Assembly: GCF_009728485.1 (NCBI RefSeq)
Contig: NZ_VVIQ01000005.1
Location: forward strand, 1 to 64,000
Length of the DNA stretch: 64,000 nucleotides
Source of the DNA: Prevotella vespertina
Lineage (GTDB): Bacteria > Bacteroidota > Bacteroidia > Bacteroidales > Bacteroidaceae
Direction: 5' to 3'
Shown here: positions 8,520 to 15,420 of the stretch, in pieces
Numbering within the stretch: the first letter of the stretch is position 1
Layout of the letters: each line of letters begins with the position of its first letter
The notes under the pieces: model-generated
Databases searched by the model: none
The model's input: the letters and a program-made list of their open reading frames with translations, nothing else
Told to the model about the DNA's origin: nothing
Translations under genes and position numbers: made by a program

Positions 8520-8714
8520 TTACTTCTTAACAGTAGAATCAGCCTTTGCTGAATCAGCCTTTGCAGAATCAGAATGTGCGCTATCTTGTTGCATTGAATC
8601 AACAGCTGAATCCTGAGCAGTTGTATCAACGTTAGCTGCTGGCTTAGAGTTACCATTACAAGATGCGAAAGAGATAGCTGCAATAGCTACGAACATTAAA
8701 ACTAATTTCTTCAT
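8520..8714 (-). CDS. small lipoprotein with DSAKADSA repeats
   Basis: 64 residues: signal peptide MKKLVLMFVAIAAISFASC with the lipobox Cys at 19, then a low-complexity Asp/Ser/Ala-rich mature peptide ending in DSAKADSAKADSTVKK. Such small acidic lipoproteins are frequent in Prevotella; no function is known. It has its own promoter (8766-8794) and a strong terminator, so it is a monocistronic and probably well expressed gene. Confidence 0.8.
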   Translation of the reverse strand: MKKLVLMFVAIAAISFASCNGNSKPAANVDTTAQDSAVDSMQQDSAHSDSAKADSAKADSTVKK

Positions 8715-8765
8715 TTTCTTTGCTTTTTAAATCTGTAAAACAATCATTTGTTTGTTAAAACGATG

Positions 8766-8794
8766 CAAAGGTAAGTATTTTTTTGATATGGCAA
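8766..8794 (-). promoter_or_regulatory. promoter of the small lipoprotein gene
   Basis: On the minus strand TTG, 18 bp, TACCTTTG, about 50 nt before the ATG. The remaining gap to 8993 is AT-rich and shows nothing else. Confidence 0.6.
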
Positions 8795-8993
8795 TAATTT
8801 TTTAAAGACTTTTTTTGTTCCTATTTGTAACTATTTTGTAATCTGTTGAAAATCAGTTATATATAAACGTTAAATAAATGTTAATGATTTTAATGTGTAC
8901 CTGCACAATGTAAATTTAGGGCTTCTTAGGACTTGTTTTAATAGTTAGTTATGAGGTTAAACTTATTCTTAATAGGAACAAAGCAGGGTAACC

Positions 8994-9025
8994 TTTGGTT
9001 TTATGTGTGATTTAGTGTAACTTTG
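8994..9025 (+). promoter_or_regulatory. promoter of mtaB
   Basis: TTTG, 20 bp, TAACTTTG. The box ends only 8 nt before the mtaB ATG, implying a 5' leader of a few nucleotides at most. Confidence 0.7.
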
Positions 9026-9033
9026 CAAGCTAT

Positions 9034-10398
9034 ATGATAGATACAGCAGCATTCCAAGGCAAGACCGCCAAATTCTATACGTTGGGTTGTAAACTCAACT
9101 TTTCTGAGACGAGTACTTTCGCGCGTACCTTATATAATATGGGTGTAAGGGAAGCGAAGAAAAGCGAGTCTGCAGATATCTGTTTGATTAATACATGCTC
9201 GGTAACAGAAGTTGCCGACCACAAATGTCGTCAGATTATCCATCGAATGGTACGCCAGAATCCTGGAGCCTTTGTTATTGTTACAGGTTGCTATGCTCAG
9301 TTAGAGAGCGCAACGATAGCTAAAATAGAAGGTGTTGACTTAGTTTTAGGTAGTAACGAAAAGGCAGATTTGATACAATATCTTAGTGATGCATGGAATA
9401 AAACTGATATTGATTCTTCAGCAGATAAATCTTCTGATGAGGGTAAAGGAACATATCACTCTGTTAAGACAAAGGATATAAAGAGTTTCCAAGCAAGCTG
9501 TTCTCGTGGGAATAGGACTCGTTATTTTTTGAAGGTACAGGATGGTTGTAACTACTTCTGTACTTATTGTACGATTCCTTATGCACGTGGATTCTCTCGT
9601 AACCCTTCTATTGAATCACTCGTTCAGCAAGCTGAGGAAGCTGCAAAGGAGGGTGGAAAAGAAATAGTCTTGACAGGTGTTAACATTGGTGATTTTGGTG
9701 AAACAACAGGAGAAAAATTCTTAGATCTCGTGAAGGCACTTGATAAGGTGGAAGGTATAGAACGCTTCCGTATTAGTTCGTTAGAACCCGACTTGATTGA
9801 TGATGACCTCATTGCATATTGTGCACAATCACGTGCATTCATGCCACACTTCCATATCCCACTCCAAAGTGGATCAGATGAAGTATTAAAGTTAATGCAC
9901 CGTCGTTATGATACGAAGCTTTTTGCCCATAAGATAAAGCTTATTAAAGAGAAGATGCCCGATGCCTTTATAGGAGTTGACGTAATGGTTGGGTCACGTG
10001 GAGAACGACCAGAATATTTCGAAGATTGTTATAACTTCTTAGCATCTCTCCCAGTAACACAACTACATGTATTCCCTTATTCTGAGCGTCCTGGTACATC
10101 AGCCCTTTCCATCCCATACGTGGTAGATGCTCGTGAAAAGAAGCATCGTGCACATAAGTTGTTGAAGTTATCAGATGAGAAGACACGTGCTTTCTATGCC
10201 GCACATATTGGCCAAGAAGCAGATGTTCTCTTTGAGAAAGCAGCTAGAGGAAAGGCAATGCATGGCTTTACTGATAATTACATTCGTGTGGAACTGTCCC
10301 CTAGCCAGGCGAAAGAAGAATATGATAATCAAATTATCCGTGTACGCTTAGGGGGCTTTAATTTCGATCAAAGTTCTTTAAAAGCAGAACTTCTATGA
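9034..10398 (+). CDS. mtaB: tRNA t6A37 methylthiotransferase
   Basis: 454 residues, radical SAM methylthiotransferase of the MiaB/MtaB group. The UPF0004 domain provides Cys19 (LGCKLN), Cys55 (NTCSVTE) and Cys86 (TGCYAQ) for the auxiliary cluster. The radical SAM CX3CX2C is Cys172/176/179 in CNYFCTYC. A C-terminal TRAM-like segment ends the protein. The LGCKLN start and the NTCSVTEVADHKCRQ pattern fit MtaB (ms2t6A37 formation) rather than MiaB or RimO. First gene of a pair: it overlaps the glycosyltransferase by 4 nt (ATGA). Confidence 0.92.
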   Translation: MIDTAAFQGKTAKFYTLGCKLNFSETSTFARTLYNMGVREAKKSESADICLINTCSVTEVADHKCRQIIHRMVRQNPGAFVIVTGCYAQLESATIAKIEGVDLVLGSNEKADLIQYLSDAWNKTDIDSSADKSSDEGKGTYHSVKTKDIKSFQASCSRGNRTRYFLKVQDGCNYFCTYCTIPYARGFSRNPSIESLVQQAEEAAKEGGKEIVLTGVNIGDFGETTGEKFLDLVKALDKVEGIERFRISSLEPDLIDDDLIAYCAQSRAFMPHFHIPLQSGSDEVLKLMHRRYDTKLFAHKIKLIKEKMPDAFIGVDVMVGSRGERPEYFEDCYNFLASLPVTQLHVFPYSERPGTSALSIPYVVDAREKKHRAHKLLKLSDEKTRAFYAAHIGQEADVLFEKAARGKAMHGFTDNYIRVELSPSQAKEEYDNQIIRVRLGGFNFDQSSLKAELL

Positions 10399-11435
10399 AA
10401 GTAGCAATTGTCATTTTGAATTGGAATGGGCGGAAGATGATGGAGCAATATCTCCCTTCCGTGGTAGAATATTCGCGTGGAGAAGCGGAAGTAATAGTAG
10501 CCGATAATGGTTCTACGGATGATTCTGTAGTATGGTTATCTGAGCATTATCCACATCTTCGAGTTATTCCGTTGGATCAAAACTATGGTTTTGCCGAAGG
10601 CTACAATCAGGCACTAAGACAAGTGGATAGCGAGTATTATGTACTACTAAATAGTGATGTTGAAGTGACGCATCATTGGTTGACACCCTTGATAGAGGAG
10701 ATGGATGCCCATGAAGAAATAGCTGCTTGTCAACCGAAGCTTCTCTCCATGACAAATCGTGATGCTTTTGAGTATGCGGGAGCATCGGGTGGGTTTATTG
10801 ATCGCTATGGTTATCCCTTCTGCCGTGGACGTGTTTTTGATGTTGTGGAAGATGATAATGGTCAATATGATGATGCTAAAGAAGTCCTTTGGGCAACAGG
10901 TGCATGCATGATGATACGTGCTAAAGACTATTGGGAAGCAGGTGGTTTAGATGGCAGGTTCTTTGCTCATAACGAAGAGATCGACCTTTGTTGGCGTCTA
11001 CATCGTATGGGTAAGCATATCTTCTGTTTCCCAGAAAGCACCGTTTATCACGTCGGTGGAGGGACATTACCAAAGTCGAATCCTCGTAAGACGTTCCTTA
11101 ACTTCCGTAATAACCTTACCATGTTGTGGAAGAATCTACCTGATAATGAGTTACAGCATGTAATGCGTATGCGATTCTTTTTAGACTATCTTGCAGCTTT
11201 CCAAACGCTTATCTTGAATCATAATTGGGGCGACTTCAAAGCTATTCTCTCTGCACGAAGAGCTTTCAAAAGGTGGCGTAATGAGTTTAAACGTCCTGAT
11301 AATAACTCTAATATAGCGGAGAACTCATCAGATACGTTATCTAATTGTGCTCCTGATGGGCGTAGGATGTACTCTATTTTATGGCAGTATTATGTGTATG
11401 GTAATAAACATTTTGATAGGCTACCTGGCGAATAG
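10395..11435 (+). CDS. family 2 glycosyltransferase
   Basis: 346 residues with a GT-A fold: VAIVILNWNGRKMMEQYLPS at the N-terminus, the nucleotide-binding DNGSTDDSVVWL (about 36-47), and the DXD-like NSDVEV (about 88). The acceptor region has GACMMIRAKDYWEAGGLDGRFFAHNEEIDLCWR, typical of rhamnosyl- or dTDP-sugar-type GT2 enzymes of surface glycans. The C-terminus is amphipathic, without a clear membrane span. It is translationally coupled to mtaB. The sugar donor and acceptor cannot be inferred. Confidence 0.88.
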   Translation: MKVAIVILNWNGRKMMEQYLPSVVEYSRGEAEVIVADNGSTDDSVVWLSEHYPHLRVIPLDQNYGFAEGYNQALRQVDSEYYVLLNSDVEVTHHWLTPLIEEMDAHEEIAACQPKLLSMTNRDAFEYAGASGGFIDRYGYPFCRGRVFDVVEDDNGQYDDAKEVLWATGACMMIRAKDYWEAGGLDGRFFAHNEEIDLCWRLHRMGKHIFCFPESTVYHVGGGTLPKSNPRKTFLNFRNNLTMLWKNLPDNELQHVMRMRFFLDYLAAFQTLILNHNWGDFKAILSARRAFKRWRNEFKRPDNNSNIAENSSDTLSNCAPDGRRMYSILWQYYVYGNKHFDRLPGE

Positions 11436-11479
11436 AAGCTATAAAAAGAGCTGTATTTTACACTTTTTTAGTAGAACAC

Positions 11480-11510
11480 TTGCATAAAAAAATACTTTTT
11501 AGTAAATTTG
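11480..11510 (+). promoter_or_regulatory. promoter of the GldB-like gene
   Basis: TTG (11480-11482), 20 bp, TAAATTTG (11503-11510). The TTG is the -33 element, so it should not be taken as a start codon. Confidence 0.65.
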
Positions 11511-11542
11511 CAAAGACACCTATAATTATTGTAAAAAAGCTT

Positions 11543-12355
11543 GTGAAGCAACTATATTACATATTATTTCTGGTTCTGGTAACCTGTGTTGGTTGCCAGT
11601 TTAAGCTTTCTTCTGATGACGAGAACGATAAGTCTCAGTTATTAGAGTTGGATCGCTATGACCGGTTAGAGTATCGTTACCTCACAACGGGTGACTTCTC
11701 TGCGCTCCAGCAGATGAATACAGAATATCCAATTGAGACCCGTACGCTGATAGAGGATGTAGTTAAAATAGGGGAGACAACCGATCCTGACATCAATAGT
11801 AAGTTCTTGAAGTTCTACCAAGACACAACTCTTCAAACGTTGATAGCGGCAGTTGAATCTGAATACGCTAATACGGATGACATTGATAAACAGCTTAGCA
11901 CCTCTTTTACTAGGCTGAAGCAAGTCCTCCCAGACATAGAGATTCCAAAGGTATATGCACAGATCTCCGCTTTAGATCAGAGTATTGTTGTAGGTAACGG
12001 GACGATAGGTGTCTCTCTAGATAAGTATCTTGGTGCTAATTATCCATTGTATGCAAGGTTTTATTCACCTGCTCAACGCAAGCAAATGTCGCGTGAATAC
12101 ATCCTTCCGGATTGCTTAACTTTCTATTTGATGAGTATCTATCCGCTAGAGAACTTTGAGTCACGTCCACAGATAGAGCGCGACTTACAGATAGGAAAGA
12201 TTCAATGGATTGTGAATCAAATTATGACGAAACGTATCTATCATAGTCGATATGAAGATGCTGTGGAAGTCTATATGAAGAAGCATCCCAAGCTCTCTTA
12301 CGAAGACTTATTGCGTAAGACTGACTTCTCTGAGTTTAAAGTTATCGAGCGATAA
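11543..12355 (+). CDS. GldB-like lipoprotein
   Basis: 270 residues from GTG at 11543. This start gives a compact lipoprotein signal (KQLYYILFLVLVTCVGC) and lies 32 nt after a promoter box; the longer frame from TTG at 11480 would begin inside the promoter. The body has the GldB family look: DRYDRLEYRYLTTGDF near the start, then GTIGVSLDKYLGANYPLY in the middle. GldB is an outer-membrane lipoprotein of the gliding/type IX secretion set in Flavobacteria; homologues occur in non-gliding Bacteroidota with unclear function. A terminator overlaps its stop codon. Confidence 0.75.
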   Translation: MKQLYYILFLVLVTCVGCQFKLSSDDENDKSQLLELDRYDRLEYRYLTTGDFSALQQMNTEYPIETRTLIEDVVKIGETTDPDINSKFLKFYQDTTLQTLIAAVESEYANTDDIDKQLSTSFTRLKQVLPDIEIPKVYAQISALDQSIVVGNGTIGVSLDKYLGANYPLYARFYSPAQRKQMSREYILPDCLTFYLMSIYPLENFESRPQIERDLQIGKIQWIVNQIMTKRIYHSRYEDAVEVYMKKHPKLSYEDLLRKTDFSEFKVIER

Positions 12356-12389
12356 AAGCGGATGGACGATAAGTCTTTCCGCTTTTATC
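12351..12389 (+). terminator. terminator overlapping the GldB-like stop codon
   Basis: Perfect 12-bp stem GATAAAAGCGGA with TCCGCTTTTATC; the TAA stop (12353-12355) is inside the left arm. Confidence 0.65.
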
Positions 12390-12398
12390 TATTTGAAA

Positions 12399-12480
12399 AG
12401 GGCGTTTCCTTGATGTGAGCAGAGGCTTTCTTCGTGACAAGGAAGGCATCTCTTTGAACGCAAGAGGGCGTCTCTTGTTT
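12399..12480. repeat. array H of about 22-bp degenerate repeats
   Basis: GGC-led units start at 12401, 12424, 12445 and 12467 (spacing 23, 21, 22), with pattern GGC, then T-rich TCTT, then a variable part ending in AAG or AGA. Confidence 0.45.
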
Positions 12481-12537
12481 TCTTACTTATTATATCTTAT
12501 CAAATGTTATGATACTTAATTCGTATCAATAATAGTG

Positions 12538-12567
12538 TTTGCTATTCTATTATTTTTCGTATATTTG
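12538..12567 (+). promoter_or_regulatory. promoter of the Cys-motif/radical SAM operon
   Basis: TTTG, 18 bp, TATATTTG, 41 nt before the first ATG. Confidence 0.6.
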
Positions 12568-12608
12568 CATATTGGATAGTAATATTTCGACACTTAAAGA
12601 CCATCATT

Positions 12609-13286
12609 ATGCAAAAGGGAAAGGATATTTGTAAGGCATTGAAAGAGGTTCGTCAGCAGATAGCAGATGCGAATAACATTCATTATCAACCCTGTGAATG
12701 TCACCACAAAGGCGATTGCTCTGGTACTTGTCCTGCTTGTGAACAAGAGATTAGATATATTGAGAACCAACTAAAAGAGCGTAGTCATAAAGGTATAAAC
12801 ACGAAGGTTATTGGTATTGCTGCAAGTATTTGTGCCACAATGATGCCTTTGACAGTCTCTGCACAAGACTCTAAGTGTAATACAACTTCTGCTAGCGTTG
12901 TACACAAGGTAAATCAAGGTAACCTGCAAGTAATCGATTGGTCACAAGGTAGACGTGATGCTGTTGTTATTAAAATACAGCTTATTGCGTCTGATAATAA
13001 GCGACCTGTGACCTCTGTAGACGTACGATTGCTTGGAACAGATAAGCATACTTCTACAGGTCTAGACGGCTATTTTGCAGTGAAGGTACCAATAAATGGA
13101 ACCTTGAGAGTCTCTCGTTTTGGAGTTGAAACTAAGGTTTTAAAGGTGAGATCTTTGTTAAAACTAAAGAAGAGAATCGTCGAATTAGAAATGTATCGTT
13201 ATATTGTTGGTGAAATAGCAGCCCCTAGTAGTGAACGAATAAGTGATTCTGATAGTCCTACGTCACATGTAGAAAAGAATAAATAA
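12609..13286 (+). CDS. Cys-motif membrane protein, paralogue 1
   Basis: 225 residues, first of three tandem paralogues. A cytosolic N-terminal segment (1-60) contains GKDICKALK and the Cys/His cluster C29-x-C31-H-H-x4-C37-x3-C41-x2-C44, a likely metal or Fe-S site. One hydrophobic segment (about 66-86) follows. The C-terminal part (about 105-200) reads like a small extracytoplasmic beta-sandwich of the carboxypeptidase-regulatory type (SVDVRLLGTDKHTSTGLDGYFAVKVP). Topology and fold are inference. I recall related N-termini in many Bacteroidota but know no established function. Operon with paralogues 2 and 3 and a radical SAM gene. Confidence 0.75.
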   Translation: MQKGKDICKALKEVRQQIADANNIHYQPCECHHKGDCSGTCPACEQEIRYIENQLKERSHKGINTKVIGIAASICATMMPLTVSAQDSKCNTTSASVVHKVNQGNLQVIDWSQGRRDAVVIKIQLIASDNKRPVTSVDVRLLGTDKHTSTGLDGYFAVKVPINGTLRVSRFGVETKVLKVRSLLKLKKRIVELEMYRYIVGEIAAPSSERISDSDSPTSHVEKNK

Positions 13287-13316
13287 TAGTTGTTCTATCA
13301 AAAAGGAGGTAATGGT

Positions 13317-13994
13317 ATGACAAGAGGAAAGGATATTTGCAAAACATTGAAAGGTATTCGTCAGCAGATAGCAGATGCGAATAACATTCGTTATCAACCT
13401 TGTGAATGTCACCACGAGGGCGATTGCTCTGGTACTTGTCCTGCTTGTGAACAAGAGGTTAGATATATTGAAAGCCAACTAAAAGAGCGTAGCCATAAAG
13501 GTATAAACACGAAGGTTATTGGTCTTGCTGCAAGTATTTGTGCCACAATGATGCCCTTGGCAGTCTCTGCACAAGACTCTAAGTGTAATACAACTCCTGC
13601 TAGCGTTGTACACGAGGTAAGTCAAGATGACCTGCAAGTAGTCGACTGGTCACAAGGTAGATGTGATGCTGTTGTTATTAAAATACAGCTTATTGCGTCT
13701 GATGCAAAAGACCCTTTGATCGCTGCTGACGTGCAATTGCTGGGAACAGATAAGCATGTCTTTGCAAATGAAGATGGCTATTTTGCAGTGAAAGTACCGA
13801 TAGATGCAACCTTGAGAATCTCTCGTTTGGGGTTTGTTACTAAGGATTTTAAAGTGAGGTCTTTGTTAAAACGAAAGCGCAGGAGGGTAGTTATACAAAG
13901 TGATGGCAATGTTTTGGGTAAAATTGCGGCCTCAAGTTGTGAGCGAATAAGTGATTCTGATAGTCCTATGTCACATGTAGAAAAGAATAAATAA
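13317..13994 (+). CDS. Cys-motif membrane protein, paralogue 2
   Basis: 225 residues, the same length as paralogue 1 and very similar to it, with identical Cys spacing and nearly identical DNA across the first 90 codons. I start it at 13317 (MTRGKDICK), where it aligns with paralogue 1 and has a strong AAGGAGGT Shine-Dalgarno 7 nt upstream, unusual for this phylum. A 9-codon upstream extension would cover that site. The C-terminal third has diverged (DVQLLGTDKHVFANEDGYFAVKVP), suggesting diversification of the extracytoplasmic domain after duplication. Confidence 0.75.
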   Translation: MTRGKDICKTLKGIRQQIADANNIRYQPCECHHEGDCSGTCPACEQEVRYIESQLKERSHKGINTKVIGLAASICATMMPLAVSAQDSKCNTTPASVVHEVSQDDLQVVDWSQGRCDAVVIKIQLIASDAKDPLIAADVQLLGTDKHVFANEDGYFAVKVPIDATLRISRLGFVTKDFKVRSLLKRKRRRVVIQSDGNVLGKIAASSCERISDSDSPMSHVEKNK

Positions 13995-14024
13995 TAGTTG
14001 TTCTATCAAAAAGGAGGTAATGGT

Positions 14025-14717
14025 ATGATAAGGGGAAAGAATATTTGCAAAACATTAAAAGGTATTCGTCAGCAGATAGCTGATGCGAATAACATTCGTT
14101 ATCAACCTTGTGAATGTCACCACGAGGGCGATTGCTCTGGCACTTGTCCTGCTTGTGAACAAGAGATCAGATACTTGGAAGAGCAGTTGATAATACGTAA
14201 ACGAAGGGGTTGGAGCATGAAAGTTGCAGGATTAGCAGCGGGCTTCTGTGTTGCAACCATCCCTCTTGTCTCTTGTAACAATACGCCCAAGAGTACTTTT
14301 GCAAAGGCTATTGAAAGTCCGCAGACGGGAGAGGTTTTACAAAAAGTAGAGAATTTCTCTACTGATAAAGAACATTCTGTTGTTATTAGTGGACTGGTTG
14401 TTGATGGCGAAACTAATAAGCCAATTTCGTCAATAGAGGTGTTTACAAGATCAGGTAAGAAGTCTCTTACATTCACTGATGGGAGTTTCGCGGTGCGTGT
14501 GAATCCTACGGATACACTCCTGATAACAGATACTTCTGATAGTTATGTAGGCTTTGATCTATTGGTCAAAGAGGTTAAGAGTCCTGATAGAGAATTGCTT
14601 ATTCGATTAAGAAGGACTAATCTTGAAATGGGGAAGATTAAGATTGATGATAATGTTAAGCAGAGTGTTGAATATAATAGACCGCAATCACACAAAGAGA
14701 AATGCAATCAGAAGTAA
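14025..14717 (+). CDS. Cys-motif membrane protein, paralogue 3
   Basis: 230 residues. The first 52 codons match paralogue 2, including the full Cys/His cluster, then the sequence changes abruptly: a different membrane segment (WSMKVAGLAAGFCVATIPLVSC, which could also be read as a lipobox-like end) and a different C-terminal beta domain (VVISGLVVDGETNKPISSIEVF, close to carboxypeptidase-regulatory folds). The start at 14025 has the same AAGGAGGT site as paralogue 2. Its 3' end overlaps the radical SAM gene by 16 nt, so translation of the two is probably coupled. Confidence 0.75.
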   Translation: MIRGKNICKTLKGIRQQIADANNIRYQPCECHHEGDCSGTCPACEQEIRYLEEQLIIRKRRGWSMKVAGLAAGFCVATIPLVSCNNTPKSTFAKAIESPQTGEVLQKVENFSTDKEHSVVISGLVVDGETNKPISSIEVFTRSGKKSLTFTDGSFAVRVNPTDTLLITDTSDSYVGFDLLVKEVKSPDRELLIRLRRTNLEMGKIKIDDNVKQSVEYNRPQSHKEKCNQK

Positions 14718-15349
14718 CCGCCCCACTAATAGCTATCAATCGGCATAGGCTGACGACAGATGGAGAAGGTATAACAACACTGGTTGCTTTCCATGGTTGT
14801 TCGTTGCGATGTAAGTATTGTTTGAATCCTCAATGCTTACAATCTGATGGTGTATGGCAGGTGTTGACGCCTGGAGAGTTATATGCAGAAGTAGAGATAG
14901 ACGACCTTTATTTCATGGCAACAGGAGGTGGCATCTGCTTTGGCGGAGGCGAACCTCTCTTACAATCAAGTTTTATCAAGGCTTTTGCAGATATTATGAA
15001 TCCTGCTTGGAAACTAACGATTGAGACAGCTCTTAATGTTCCTCTGAAAGATGTTGAGCGTGTTGCTCCTTTGATCCATACGTGGTATGTTGATGTCAAA
15101 GACTTAAATTCTGATATTTATAAGGCTTATACGGGGAAAGATAATACGTCTGTTATTCGCAACCTAACGTGGTTAGCAGAGAATGGATATGCTGATAAAG
15201 TCATTATTCGGCTTCCTTTAATACCTGAGTATAATGCTGATTCACATCGACAGGTTAGTGAGCAAACACTAAAGAATATGGGGTTTCATCACTTTGACCA
15301 CTTTACTTACACCTTGGCACACCTCACTTCTGATATTAAACAATTATAA
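14702..15349 (+). CDS. small radical SAM enzyme (activase-like)
   Basis: 215 residues. The radical SAM CX3CX2C motif is Cys33/37/40 in HGCSLRCKYC; a GGGICFGGGEPLL segment (about 74-86) is the glycine-rich SAM motif; the barrel then runs to the C-terminus with no extra Fe-S or SPASM domain. By size and motif it is nearest to glycyl-radical-enzyme activases (PflA/NrdG/YjjW type), but no glycyl radical enzyme is nearby. It overlaps paralogue 3 of the Cys-motif proteins by 16 nt, so these proteins are the obvious candidate partners. Substrate unknown. Confidence 0.85.
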   Translation: MQSEVTAPLIAINRHRLTTDGEGITTLVAFHGCSLRCKYCLNPQCLQSDGVWQVLTPGELYAEVEIDDLYFMATGGGICFGGGEPLLQSSFIKAFADIMNPAWKLTIETALNVPLKDVERVAPLIHTWYVDVKDLNSDIYKAYTGKDNTSVIRNLTWLAENGYADKVIIRLPLIPEYNADSHRQVSEQTLKNMGFHHFDHFTYTLAHLTSDIKQL

Positions 15350-15390
15350 TATATTAAGGTGGATAGGGCGTTTCTCTATCTGAAAATCAT

Positions 15391-15398
15391 TATCTTTG
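15391..15398 (+). promoter_or_regulatory. -7 box of the alpha-2-macroglobulin gene
   Basis: TATCTTTG, 22 nt before the ATG; the -33 is weak. Confidence 0.45.
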
Positions 15399-15420
15399 CA
15401 ATCACTAAAGAGTTATAATT

